Source of the DNA: CAZHTS01 sp964535315
GTDB taxonomy: Bacteria > Chloroflexota > Anaerolineae > Anaerolineales > Anaerolineaceae
NCBI GenBank assembly: GCA_964535315.1
Contig: CAZHTS010000023.1
Span: 1-59,703 of the forward strand
DNA length: 59,703 nucleotides
Direction: 5' to 3'
Position numbers and translations under genes: made by a program. The notes below the pieces were generated by a model. The model ran no database searches. It had not been told where the DNA came from and saw only the letters and a program-made list of their open reading frames with translations. Positions 17,380 to 25,880 of the stretch are shown piece after piece. How positions within the stretch are numbered: the first letter of the stretch is position 1; the number at the start of each line of letters is the position of its first letter.

Positions 17380-17386
17380 AACCACC

Positions 17387-18070
17387 GTGCAGCCGTTGAC
17401 GCCCTTCCTCCACGCCATGCTGGCGATCGTCTGGAAAGACCTGGCGGCCGAATGGCGCAGCCGCGAGCTGCTCTCGGCCATGCTGGTCTTCGCCCTGCTG
17501 GTCATTTTCATCTTTAATTTCGCCCTGGAACTGGACGCCCAGACGCGCACCTCGGTCACTGCCGGGGTGCTGTGGGTAACGTTCACCTTTGCCGGAACGT
17601 TGGGGCTCAACCGTTCGATGGCGGTGGAAAAAGATCGCGGCTGCCTGGACGGCCTGCTGCTGGCGCCGGTGGATCGCACCGCCATCTATTTTGGCAAGAC
17701 GCTTGCCAACCTGATCTTCATGTTGCTGGTGGCGGCCATCGTCCTGCCGCTTTACAGCCTGTTCTACAATCAAAATCTGTTGGTGCCCGGCCTGCTGCTG
17801 GTCATCTTCCTCGGTTCGTTGGGCTACGTCACGGTAGGCACCCTGCTGGCCAGCATGGCGGTGCAGGCCCGCACTCGCGACGTGCTGCTGCCGGTGCTGC
17901 TCTTCCCGGTGACCCTCCCGCTGCTGGTGGCGGCGGTCAAGGCCAGCCAGGGCTATTTGCAGGCCCTGCCGGCGGCCGAAATCGCCCCCTGGTTGAACCT
18001 GCTGCTGGTGTACGATGTGGTCTTTGTGGCGGCCGGGTTGATGGTGTTTGATTTCGTTGTCGAAGAATGA
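17387..18070 (+). CDS. ccmB: CcmB haem-exporter membrane subunit
   Basis: 227 residues with about six membrane helices, the usual CcmB size. The start is GTG at 17387, preceded by CAGGAGTGA at the end of ccmA. Typical features are IVWKDLAAEWRSRE at the N-terminus, the loop GLNRSMAVEKDRGCLDGLLL and LLPVLLFPVTLPLLVAA. It is the membrane partner of CcmA in the CcmABCD complex. It lies in operon order between ccmA and ccmC. Confidence 0.94.
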   Translation: MQPLTPFLHAMLAIVWKDLAAEWRSRELLSAMLVFALLVIFIFNFALELDAQTRTSVTAGVLWVTFTFAGTLGLNRSMAVEKDRGCLDGLLLAPVDRTAIYFGKTLANLIFMLLVAAIVLPLYSLFYNQNLLVPGLLLVIFLGSLGYVTVGTLLASMAVQARTRDVLLPVLLFPVTLPLLVAAVKASQGYLQALPAAEIAPWLNLLLVYDVVFVAAGLMVFDFVVEE

Positions 18071-18080
18071 GGAGATGGAT

Positions 18081-18779
18081 ATGCAAACCAAACCACGCCT
18101 GTTAACCATCCTGGACGGCGTCACCCTGGTGCTGGTGCTGGCGGCCACCGGGCTGGTGCTATTTTACGCCCCGGTCGAAGCGGTCATGGGGCTGGTGCAA
18201 AAGGTGTTTTACTTCCACGTCGCTGCCGGCTGGGTGGGCATGCTTGGCTTTCTCATGGCGCTCATCGCCGGGGTGCTCTACCTGCGCAGCAAAGACAGCC
18301 GCTGGGATCGCGCCGGCGTGGCCGGGGTGGAGATCGGCATGGTGTTCATGTTGATCAACATCATCACCGGCTCGATCTGGGCCCGCCCGATCTGGAACAC
18401 GTGGTGGACGTGGGATCCGCGCCTGACCACCGCCACGATCATGGAGCTGGTCTACGCCGCCTACCTGATGCTGCGCCAGGGCATCGAAGAACCGGAACGG
18501 CGCGAGCGCTTTGGGGCGGTGTACGCCATCCTGGGTTTCATCAGCGTACCGCTGACCTTTTTCTCGATCCGTCTGTTTCGCACCATCCATCCGGTGGTGA
18601 TCGGCGGCAGCGACCCCGGCGCCCAGGGCGCCTTTGACATGACCCCCGCCATGCGCCAGACGTTCTTCTTCGGCCTGATTGCATTCTCGTTCCTGTTTGC
18701 CGACCTGTACTGGCATCGCCTGCGGCTGGGGCAACTGGCGGCGCGCGTCGAGCAGCTCAAACTCAAAATCCTGTCATAA
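18081..18779 (+). CDS. ccmC: CcmC haem-handling membrane protein
   Basis: 232 residues from the second of two adjacent ATGs; AGGAG lies 6 bases before it. Six membrane helices. Family marks are FYFHVAAGW with a haem-ligand His, the tryptophan-rich WNTWWTWDPRLT (WWD motif), and RTIHPVV with the second His. CcmC loads haem onto CcmE. It follows ccmB after 10 bases and precedes the CcmD-like gene. Confidence 0.95.
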   Translation: MQTKPRLLTILDGVTLVLVLAATGLVLFYAPVEAVMGLVQKVFYFHVAAGWVGMLGFLMALIAGVLYLRSKDSRWDRAGVAGVEIGMVFMLINIITGSIWARPIWNTWWTWDPRLTTATIMELVYAAYLMLRQGIEEPERRERFGAVYAILGFISVPLTFFSIRLFRTIHPVVIGGSDPGAQGAFDMTPAMRQTFFFGLIAFSFLFADLYWHRLRLGQLAARVEQLKLKILS

Positions 18780-18791
18780 GCGAGGCAAAGG

Positions 18792-18944
18792 ATGGAAGGC
18801 CCTGCGGATACACTGAATTACTTGCTGGCCGGCTATGCGGTCATCTTTGGCATCATTCTGATCTATATTGCCAGCCTGGCGGTACGCTGGCGCAATTTGC
18901 GCCAGGATGAAGCCGTGTTGAAGGAGAGCGAAAAACCTCAATAA
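18792..18944 (+). CDS. ccmD: CcmD-like small membrane protein
   Basis: 50 residues, starting MEGPADTLNYLLAGYAVIF. One membrane helix at about 10-31 is followed by a basic, then charged tail (VRWRNLRQDE), the exact plan of CcmD, which stabilises the CcmABC-CcmE complex. Sequence similarity in CcmD is always weak; the call rests on size, topology and its place 12 bases after ccmC. AAAGG precedes the ATG closely. The last 7 bases overlap the 3' end of the convergent NB-ARC gene. Confidence 0.78.
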   Translation: MEGPADTLNYLLAGYAVIFGIILIYIASLAVRWRNLRQDEAVLKESEKPQ

Positions 18945-21187
18945 ACGCCGGGGGAAGTCCAGCCGGTCACCAGGCGCGCTTTCTCGCGCCGCAGCACGGC
19001 GGCCTGCCCGCCATCGCCCTGTGCTTCGGCCAGGACGGCCAGGTTGGTCAGATCGGCGGCCTGGCCCAAACGATCGCCAATCTGGCGATGCGCCGCCAGC
19101 GAGCGCTGGAAATACTCGCTGGCGGTGGATAATTCGCCCAATTCGGCGTGTACCAGCCCCAGGCAGCCCAGCGCCCGTCCCTGTCCGCGCCGCTCGCCCG
19201 CCTGCTCGCACAACGCCAGCATCTGGCGGTAATACTCGCCGGCCGAAGACAGACGGCGCAGACTGAACGAAATCCGGCCCAGGCGATCCAACAGGCGCGC
19301 CTGGTTGCGCAGATCGCCGAGTTGGGTGTAAATGGCCAGCGCCTCTTCAAAACACACCAGCGCGGTGGGGGTGTTGCCCTGCTCCCAACCGGCGTCGCCC
19401 AGGTGGAGCAGCGCCAGCGCCTCGCCGGACAGGTCGCCGAGCTGCCGGCTGATGCGTAACGCCTGGCGATAATACTCGCCGGCCTGCTGACCCTGGCCGC
19501 GCCGGGTGCAGATCAACCCCAGGTTGCCCAGGTCGGCGCACTCGCCGCGCCGGTCGCTGAGCTGGCGATGCAATTCCAACGCCCGCTGGTAGCTGCCGGT
19601 GGCCTGCGCCAGATCGCCCAGGTCGCTGTAGACATTTCCCAGATTGGTCAGGGTGACGGCCTGGTTGGCCAGATCACCGGCCTGGCGGTACGCCCCCAGT
19701 ACCTGCTGGTAGACTTCCAGGGCGCGCGCCAGATCGCCGCGCCGGGCGTGCGCCAGCCCGAGGTTGCCCAGATGGGCGAGTTCGTACTGACGCCAGTCGC
19801 GGCGCTGCCCGGCGGTGCTGGCGGGAAACAGACGCCAGACAAATCGCATGGTATGACTTAAGCGCCGGATGGCGGCCACCCCATCCTGCAACCAGACAAT
19901 CTGCTCGTCCGGGGTGAGGCGCACATCCAGGATATGAGCGCCGGCGTGCGGATAACGGTTACACAACCAGGCTGCGTCCCGGTCGCTGGCGCTATAGGCT
20001 GCGGCCCAGGCCCGACCGGTTTGAATGTTGATCTGTTCGGCGTCAAACAGACGCAGACCGGACAGCGTCGACTGGCCGCCGGACAGAAACAACCGCTCGG
20101 CCTCGGCCAGGACGTGGCCGTACCACGCTGCGTGTCGCCCCGCAGCCCGGCTTTGCTCGGTGTGTGACAGGCGCGCCGCGGCGAACTCACGCCCCAGGTC
20201 GTGCAGCCGGTAACGCTCCTGAACGCAATCCAACAGGCGAAAAGCCTGCAATTGAGCCAACGCCCCGGCCGCTTCATCCACCGGACAGTCCCACACCGCC
20301 GCTGCGGCGGCAACGTTAAACGAAGCGGGGAAAACGGCCAGCTGGCGCCAGAGCGCCTGCTGGCGGCCCGGCAGAGCCGTATAGCTCGCCTGCAGGGCCG
20401 ATGTGACGCTGCCGGGCGCACCCAGCAGATGCACCAGCAGGTCGGCGAGTGATAGCCCGGGGCGTTGGTTCAGTTGGGCGGCCAGCAGTTGCAGAGAAAG
20501 CGGCAGGCCGCCGCAAGCCCGCGCCAGTTCGTGCCCAACGCCGGCGTCATACCCCGGCGCGGCGCGCAGCAACACCGCCGCCGCGGCGCTTTCCTTCAAC
20601 GCCTCTAACGCCAGCCGCGCCCCGCCCGGCATTTCAAAAGACCAGCGCGAGGTCACCAACAAACGACAGCCATCCGGCGGCAGCAACGCCTGCACCTGAT
20701 CGAGCCCGGCGGCGTTGTCCAGCAACAACAAGACGCGCCGGCCCTCCAGTTGGCGGCGATAACAGTCCGCCAGTTCTGCCCGTTCAAACGGCAGGCGGCG
20801 GTTTGGATCAAAAGAATGGAGCACCTGGGCCATCACCTGGGTGACGGCGAGCGCCGTCTCGGGGCGGTCGCCGCGTAGATCCAGGTAGAGCTGTGCATCC
20901 GGGTAATCTGTGCTGGCCTGCGCCGCAAGCACCAGCGCCAGAGCGGTCTTTCCCACCCCGCCCGTACCGCTGATCAGCACGTGCCCCGTCTTCAACAACG
21001 TGGTCAGGCCCTGCAATTCGGTCTTTCGCCCGCCGAAATCGTGCGGGGGTGTGGGCAATTCGAGCGCCGGGGCGACCTGCACATTGAGGACAATCTTATC
21101 GCCGCAAATGAAGTCGCCGCCCTGAGTATAAATATCGCCGCGGATCATTAACCCCGCGCCGCTTACCTGGCTGGAAACGATTCCCAT
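18938..21187 (-). CDS. NB-ARC/TPR STAND regulator
   Basis: 749 residues from the ATG at 21187, chosen because AGGAGGT stands 5 bases upstream; the longer frame to 21253 lacks such a site. Residues 5-32 carry a Gly-rich motif (IRGDIYTQGGDFICGDK) of the kind seen at the start of other STAND NTPases. The NB-ARC ATPase follows: P-loop SGTGGVGKTAL (73-83), Walker B VLLLLDN, and LLVTSRW. From about 480 to the end are roughly seven TPRs. No DNA-binding or effector domain is seen, unlike SARP/AfsR regulators. STAND proteins are ATP-driven switches, and TPRs usually sense ligands. Partner and output are unknown. Confidence 0.85.
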   Translation of the reverse strand: MGIVSSQVSGAGLMIRGDIYTQGGDFICGDKIVLNVQVAPALELPTPPHDFGGRKTELQGLTTLLKTGHVLISGTGGVGKTALALVLAAQASTDYPDAQLYLDLRGDRPETALAVTQVMAQVLHSFDPNRRLPFERAELADCYRRQLEGRRVLLLLDNAAGLDQVQALLPPDGCRLLVTSRWSFEMPGGARLALEALKESAAAAVLLRAAPGYDAGVGHELARACGGLPLSLQLLAAQLNQRPGLSLADLLVHLLGAPGSVTSALQASYTALPGRQQALWRQLAVFPASFNVAAAAAVWDCPVDEAAGALAQLQAFRLLDCVQERYRLHDLGREFAAARLSHTEQSRAAGRHAAWYGHVLAEAERLFLSGGQSTLSGLRLFDAEQINIQTGRAWAAAYSASDRDAAWLCNRYPHAGAHILDVRLTPDEQIVWLQDGVAAIRRLSHTMRFVWRLFPASTAGQRRDWRQYELAHLGNLGLAHARRGDLARALEVYQQVLGAYRQAGDLANQAVTLTNLGNVYSDLGDLAQATGSYQRALELHRQLSDRRGECADLGNLGLICTRRGQGQQAGEYYRQALRISRQLGDLSGEALALLHLGDAGWEQGNTPTALVCFEEALAIYTQLGDLRNQARLLDRLGRISFSLRRLSSAGEYYRQMLALCEQAGERRGQGRALGCLGLVHAELGELSTASEYFQRSLAAHRQIGDRLGQAADLTNLAVLAEAQGDGGQAAVLRREKARLVTGWTSPGVY

Positions 21188-21232
21188 ACCGACCTCCTGA
21201 AACGCAAAAAGGCTGCGTTTCGGCCCAATTTC

Positions 21233-21238
21233 ATTATA
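21233..21238 (-). promoter_or_regulatory. Possible -10 element of the NB-ARC gene
   Basis: The minus strand reads TATAAT 45 bases before the ATG at 21187. The leader contains a 7-bp inverted repeat (21199-21205 and 21215-21221, GAAACGC/GCGTTTC) just before the ribosome site. No clear -35. Confidence 0.4.
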
Positions 21239-21325
21239 CACACACGCAAGCAAAAATCTACGCTGAATTTTGGCTCGGGCAGATCGCTTCTTCCACGGGA
21301 AATCCCCCAGACCCCGAATTCCGCT

Positions 21326-22477
21326 TCAACCCGACGATTGCCACAGGCGCAGATAGGCCTGCGCCACGTGCGGCAGGTCGTAATCGGGCAGGCCGGCGGC
21401 GGCCTGCCGGATGACGAGCGCCCGGCGGGTGGCATCAGACAGCACGTCCTCGATGTGCGCCGCCAGGGCGGCGGCGTCGCCGGGCGGAAACAACCAGCCG
21501 TTGACGCCCGACCGGAGCAGGTCGCCTGTGCCGGGGATATCGCTGGCGACCACCGGGGTGCCGGCAGCCATCGCCTCCAGGATCACGGTCGGCAGCCCCT
21601 CCCAGCGCGAGGGCAGCGCCAGCAGCGCAAACCGGCGCAGCAAAGCGGGCACCCCGGCCACGAAACCGGGCAGGTACACCCGCTGCGCCAGGCCGAGCGC
21701 CTGGGCTCGTTCGCACAGCGCCGGGCGCAGTTCGCCGTCGCCGGCCCACACCAGCGCCAGTTCGGGCCAACGCCCGGCCAGCAGCGCCACGGCCTGCAAC
21801 AGGGTGAACGGATCCTTTTGCGCCGCCAACCGCCCCACCCCGCCCACAATGGGCCCGGCCGGCAGGCGCAGCTGCGCCGGCAGCGGCTGCTGTGCCGCCC
21901 GCCGGAACGCGGCCAGATCGATGGCGTTGGGGATGTAGACCGCCGGGCGGGGCGCCAGGGGGCGGGCGTTCAGACGGGCGACGACCGCCGGCGAGACTCC
22001 CACCTCGCCGTCCAGGCCCCGCGGGAAGAGCAGACGGGTGAACAACGCCCGCCCCAGATAGCTATCCCAGCCCTGGCCCCACTCGCGGGTGACGTGGGCG
22101 GTGCGCAGGGCCAGCCCGGCCAGCCCGGCGCGCCGGGCGAGCAGGGCGGCGATACTGCCGGCCTGAAAATGGCTGTGGATCACATCCGGTCTGACGGCGC
22201 GGCACAGCGCCAGCGCGGCGCGCAGGCCGGCCGCGTACGCCGGCAGGGCGCGCCGCCCCTGCCAGCGGGCCGCAAAGCACACGTTCACCCCGCGCCGGCC
22301 GGCCTCGGCCAGCCAGAAACGCTCGGCGGGGGTATCCCGTTGCCAGAAGGCGCACAAGGTCACTTCTGCCTGGCCGGCCAGGGCGGCGCTCAATTCCAGG
22401 CCAAAACGCTCGGCCCCGCCGTGAAGGGCGCCGATGTCCAGCCCGGCGATGAACTGAAGCACCCGCAGGCGGCTCAT
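21326..22477 (-). CDS. Family 4 glycosyltransferase
   Basis: 383 residues from the ATG that overlaps the stop of the pyruvyl-transferase gene (ATGA). N-terminal Rossmann-like domain with GGAERFGLELS and VIHSHFQAG; C-terminal GT-B domain with VGRLAAQKDPFTLLQA, LPGFVAGV, LPSRWEGLPTVILEAMA and GTPVVASD. The E-x7-E element (EGLPTVILE) that holds the nucleotide sugar is intact. It probably transfers a sugar to a surface glycan. Last gene of a four-gene minus-strand operon with two other glycosyltransferases. Confidence 0.9.
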   Translation of the reverse strand: MSRLRVLQFIAGLDIGALHGGAERFGLELSAALAGQAEVTLCAFWQRDTPAERFWLAEAGRRGVNVCFAARWQGRRALPAYAAGLRAALALCRAVRPDVIHSHFQAGSIAALLARRAGLAGLALRTAHVTREWGQGWDSYLGRALFTRLLFPRGLDGEVGVSPAVVARLNARPLAPRPAVYIPNAIDLAAFRRAAQQPLPAQLRLPAGPIVGGVGRLAAQKDPFTLLQAVALLAGRWPELALVWAGDGELRPALCERAQALGLAQRVYLPGFVAGVPALLRRFALLALPSRWEGLPTVILEAMAAGTPVVASDIPGTGDLLRSGVNGWLFPPGDAAALAAHIEDVLSDATRRALVIRQAAAGLPDYDLPHVAQAYLRLWQSSG

Positions 22478-23700
22478 CGCCCGTTCCAATCGGCGGCCAG
22501 GTCGGCAAACGGCAGGCGGGTCTGCGCCGCCAGCGCAGGCAGGCGCGCCAGCCAGTCCTGGCGCAGGGCGGCGCGCTGCGTCCACAGCGCCGCCAGGGCC
22601 GGGCGCAGGCGCTCGACGGTGGCCGCTTCTAACGGCACCAGCCAGTCTTCCAGTCCCAACGCCGCCAGCACACCGCGCGTCTTGCTCAGATAACCGATCC
22701 ACAGCGCCGGCGTGCCCGCCCCGGCGGCAAAGATGCCGGCGTGCAGCCGCCCGGCGAGCAGGGCGTCCATGCGGGCGTAACAGGCCTTGAGCAGCGCAGC
22801 GGGCAGCGCCTCGTCCACCAGAACGGCAGGCACACCGGGCGGCAGGCCGGCCAACACCCGGCGGGCAGGGCGGCGGTCGTCCTCGCAGGCAGCCGGCCCG
22901 CTCACCTGGGCAAAAAAGACCAGCTGCAGGCGCTCACGCTGCGCCAGTTCGCCCAACGCCTGCGCCAACGCCGGGTAGCTGCGTTCCAGCGCCGCGGCCG
23001 GCAGGGCGCGACTCATGGCCGGAATAACCGAGACGCCCAGCGCCGGCCGGCCGGGCTGCCAGCCCCAGCGGCGCAGCACGGCGCAGGCCGCCTCATCCTG
23101 TGCGGCGGGCAGGGCGAAAGCCAGGTCGGGCACGTAGCGGGCGCGCTCCACCCCCCAGCGCTGCGCCAGGCGCAGCGAAAGCGCGTCGCGCACGTAGACG
23201 CGCCGCGCCCGCCGGCAAACGGCGCGCACCCCGGCCGCTTCCCACGGCCGGCGAAACGGCCCCAGCGTCTGCGGCAGCAGGTAAAACGGTTTGCCCTGGC
23301 GCAGCGCCAGCCAGGGCGGGATGAGCGCCAGCAGCAGCGGCCAGCCGAAACGGCCGGTCGAAAAAAAGGGGTTGCCGGGGCAGCTCAACACCAGGTCGGC
23401 GCGGCGGACAAGCGCACAGAGTTCACCCCAATCGCCAGACAGACCGCGCCGCAGCAGCGCCGCCGCCTGCACCGGCGGCGTACGCCCGGCAAAGGCGCCC
23501 ACCAGCGCCCCAGGCGAAGGCAGCGGCGTCACCCCCAGGTCGCCCGCCCCGGCTTCGGCCGGGTAGTTGCTGGAGACCGCCAGTTGCGGCCGGTCAAAGA
23601 CGGCCCGCAGCCCGGCAACGCTCTGCGCCAGCAGGGCGGCGTCGCCGGCGTTGCGCAGCGAATGGACGTTGCAGATCAGGACGGCGGGGGCGGGACGCAC
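22474..23700 (-). CDS. Polysaccharide pyruvyl transferase family protein
   Basis: 408 residues from a GTG at 23700, 2 bases after the stop of the upstream glycosyltransferase gene and with GGAGAG before it. An upstream open part to 23991 overlaps that gene and is not used. Family marks: N-terminal NVHSLRNAGDAALL, LVLSCPGNPFF, YLLPQTLGPF, and the C-terminal RLHAGIFAAGAGTPALWIGY. These enzymes add pyruvate ketals to sugars, as in CsaB, which pyruvylates secondary wall polymers that bind SLH proteins. The acceptor is unknown. It overlaps the following GT4 gene by 4 bases. Confidence 0.87.
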   Translation of the reverse strand: MRPAPAVLICNVHSLRNAGDAALLAQSVAGLRAVFDRPQLAVSSNYPAEAGAGDLGVTPLPSPGALVGAFAGRTPPVQAAALLRRGLSGDWGELCALVRRADLVLSCPGNPFFSTGRFGWPLLLALIPPWLALRQGKPFYLLPQTLGPFRRPWEAAGVRAVCRRARRVYVRDALSLRLAQRWGVERARYVPDLAFALPAAQDEAACAVLRRWGWQPGRPALGVSVIPAMSRALPAAALERSYPALAQALGELAQRERLQLVFFAQVSGPAACEDDRRPARRVLAGLPPGVPAVLVDEALPAALLKACYARMDALLAGRLHAGIFAAGAGTPALWIGYLSKTRGVLAALGLEDWLVPLEAATVERLRPALAALWTQRAALRQDWLARLPALAAQTRLPFADLAADWNGR

Positions 23701-23702
23701 GT

Positions 23703-24818
23703 TTATCTCTCCAGCGCACGCAGCACGGCCGCCGCCAGGGCGTCCCAGCCTGCGGCTGCATCCGGCGTCCGGCGCGGCGGGCGAGCAGCCTGCGCCGCGG
23801 CGATGGCCGCCGCCAGGGCGGGGACGTCGCCGGCCGGCACACGCCACAGATGCGGGTAATCCGCTTCGCTGGGGTCGATGGCGTACGGGCTGGCAATGCA
23901 GGGCAGCCCCCAACCCAACGCCAGTTTGAGCGCCCCGCTTTGCGTCCCGGCGGTATAGGCGGCGCTGAACAGATCGGCGGCCGAGAACCACAGCGCCGCC
24001 TCCTCGTCGGGGATATAGCGATCCTCGATGCGCACCCGCCCGCCCAGTCCCAGCCGGTCGATACGGCGCTCAAACGGCCGGCGCGCCTGCCACCACTCGC
24101 CGGCGACGGCCAGAAACGGCGCCCGCCCTTGCCGGGCAAGCTGCGCCAGCGCCGCCAGCAAGACGTCCAGCCCTTTGTAGGGGCGTACCAGGCCAAAGGC
24201 CAGCAGGATCGTCGCGTCCTGCGGCAGCCCCAAGCGGGCGCGCGCCGCAGGAGATGGCTGCCATCCGTCCCGAAACAGGTCGTAGAGGGGGTGCGGGGCA
24301 TGATCAATGGGCGCGGCGCTATCGCCGAGCAGCGCCGCCAGGTGTTGGCCCTGGGCAGCGCTGTGCACCAGGCAGACCGTGGCCTGCGCCAGCGTACGCC
24401 GCGCCAGCCAGGCGTCCAACGGGCGCCGCTCGTGCGGCAGGACGTTGTGGACGATGAACGCCACCGGCAGACCGGCGCGGCGCAGCTGCGCCGCCAGCGG
24501 CGCAAGCACAGGCGCCCAGAAAGGCGTCCACCACTGCATCACGGCCGCCTCGCAGCCTGCCGCCAGGATGCGTTGGGCGGCGCGGACGGCGCTCCACGGC
24601 GCCAGCGGATCGAGCAGACGTTCGACGGGCAGTACCTGCGGCCTCTGGCTGGGGTCACGGCTGCCGCGCCCGGGATACAGCCAGGCTGGGTAGAGGCGGC
24701 GAAAGGAATACAATTGCAGCTCGTGTCCGCGGCGCGCCAGGGCCTGCGCCAGACAGGCGCTGTGGTGCGCCAGCCCGCCGCGAAAAGGATAGAACGGGCC
24801 AACCAGCGCCAGTCTCAC
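23703..24818 (-). CDS. Family 4 glycosyltransferase
   Basis: 371 residues. N-terminus MRLALVGPFYPFRGGLAHHS with a Gly-rich loop; VAFIVHNVLPHE; C-terminal domain LLAFGLVRPYKGLDVLL, YIPDEEAALWFSAADL and a SGALKLALGWGLPCIAS donor-binding region. The GT-B fold and retaining mechanism are typical. The ATG overlaps the stop of the upstream GT2 gene by 4 bases. It probably acts in the same glycan pathway as its three neighbours. Confidence 0.9.
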   Translation of the reverse strand: MRLALVGPFYPFRGGLAHHSACLAQALARRGHELQLYSFRRLYPAWLYPGRGSRDPSQRPQVLPVERLLDPLAPWSAVRAAQRILAAGCEAAVMQWWTPFWAPVLAPLAAQLRRAGLPVAFIVHNVLPHERRPLDAWLARRTLAQATVCLVHSAAQGQHLAALLGDSAAPIDHAPHPLYDLFRDGWQPSPAARARLGLPQDATILLAFGLVRPYKGLDVLLAALAQLARQGRAPFLAVAGEWWQARRPFERRIDRLGLGGRVRIEDRYIPDEEAALWFSAADLFSAAYTAGTQSGALKLALGWGLPCIASPYAIDPSEADYPHLWRVPAGDVPALAAAIAAAQAARPPRRTPDAAAGWDALAAAVLRALER

Positions 24819-25777
24819 GGCCGCGGCCCCCCCGGCGGCTCGCCCAGTTCCTGGCGGCGCAGTCGGTAAAGCACGTCCTCGAGCAGGCGGCGGTTGAAGG
24901 CGATCAGGTCGGCCACCAGGCCGATCAACAGGGTTTGAAAGCCGGCGATGAGCAGCACCGCCGCCAGGATGACCGACTGCACGTGCCCCTGGCCCTGCCC
25001 CTGGAAGAAAAACACCAGGTAGCGCAGCGCCAACGCCAGCCCCCCCAGCAACAATACCCCGCCTGCGGCGCTGAACACGTGCAACGGGCGGTAGCGCGTG
25101 TAGGCGTGCAGGATGATCACGGCCGAGTGCAGCAGGTAGTCGCTCAGGCTGCGCATCAGGCGCGAGGGGCGCGGTGTGGGGCGCGACTGCACCGCCACGT
25201 GCGCCACGGCGGTCTGTTGCGCCCCGGCCTGGATGAGCGTTTCGAGCGTGTACGAATACTCGCTCAACACGATGGTGCGCAGCGCCGTCTGGCGGGTGAG
25301 GGCGCGCAGCCCGCTGGCCGCGTCCGGGATGGGCAGCCCCGCCGCCCGCGACACCACCGCACTGCCCAAACGCTGCAATCCGCTCTTGAGCGGCGTAAAA
25401 GGTCGGCGCCCGGCGGCCTGCCGGTCGCCGACCACCAGCCCGGCCTGCCCGGCCAGGATGGGCGCCAGCAGGGCGGGCAAATCGGCCGGGTCGTACTGGC
25501 CGTCGGCGTCGATGTTGACGATTACGTCTGCCCCACGCTGCAAACAGGCATCCAACCCGGCGGCAAAGGCGGCCGCCAGCCCGGCGTGCTGCCCCAGACG
25601 CAGCACGTGATTGGCGCCGGCGGCGACAGCCACCCCGGCGCTGTCGTCCTGGCTGCCGTCGTCGATCACCAAAGTTTCAATCTGGTCAAAACCGGGCAGG
25701 CAACGCGGCAAACCCGCCAGCACCTGCCCGATGGTCGCTGCCTCGTTATAGCAGGGAATCTGGATCAACAACTTCAT
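24815..25777 (-). CDS. Family 2 glycosyltransferase, polyprenyl-phosphate sugar type
   Basis: 320 residues. GT-A fold: IQIPCYNEAATIGQVL, LVIDDGSQDDS, the DxD in VNIDADGQYDPADL, and a later DAASGLRAL. Two membrane helices at about 232-260 and 268-290 follow, then a basic tail. This is the plan of enzymes that load a sugar onto polyprenyl phosphate or start glycan assembly. It is first in the four-gene glycan operon. A TATAAT lies 9 bases before the ATG, with no ribosome site between, so the transcript may be leaderless. Confidence 0.88.
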   Translation of the reverse strand: MKLLIQIPCYNEAATIGQVLAGLPRCLPGFDQIETLVIDDGSQDDSAGVAVAAGANHVLRLGQHAGLAAAFAAGLDACLQRGADVIVNIDADGQYDPADLPALLAPILAGQAGLVVGDRQAAGRRPFTPLKSGLQRLGSAVVSRAAGLPIPDAASGLRALTRQTALRTIVLSEYSYTLETLIQAGAQQTAVAHVAVQSRPTPRPSRLMRSLSDYLLHSAVIILHAYTRYRPLHVFSAAGGVLLLGGLALALRYLVFFFQGQGQGHVQSVILAAVLLIAGFQTLLIGLVADLIAFNRRLLEDVLYRLRRQELGEPPGGPRP

Positions 25778-25786
25778 GGCACTGCC

Positions 25787-25792
25787 ATTATA
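25787..25792 (-). promoter_or_regulatory. -10 element of the glycan operon, leaderless type
   Basis: The minus strand reads TATAAT, then 9 bases, then the ATG at 25777. A start 6-8 bases after the hexamer would put +1 at or within about 2 bases of the ATG. No ribosome site is present. Confidence 0.5.
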
Positions 25793-25831
25793 GCCGTTCC
25801 CGCAGGCGCATACCAGCCGGGATTAAAAGGG

Positions 25832-25856
25832 CTGGCTGCCATATTCTGGCAGCCAG
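25832..25856 (-). terminator. Rho-independent terminator of the CBS gene
   Basis: A perfect 10-bp stem (CTGGCTGCCA / TGGCAGCCAG) with a 5-base loop. On the minus strand it is followed by CCCTTTTAATCC. It stands 24 bases after the stop of the minus-strand CBS gene and before the glycan operon promoter. The other side is TTTAAAT, so weak action in both directions is possible. Confidence 0.75.
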
Positions 25857-25880
25857 TTTAAATATACAAGCGCGCCCCGG

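Noticed and set aside
21338..22693. 451-codon open frame antisense to the GT4 gene
   Set aside because: Gln/Arg/Gly-rich composition, no domain, fully inside a clear glycosyltransferase gene on the other strand.
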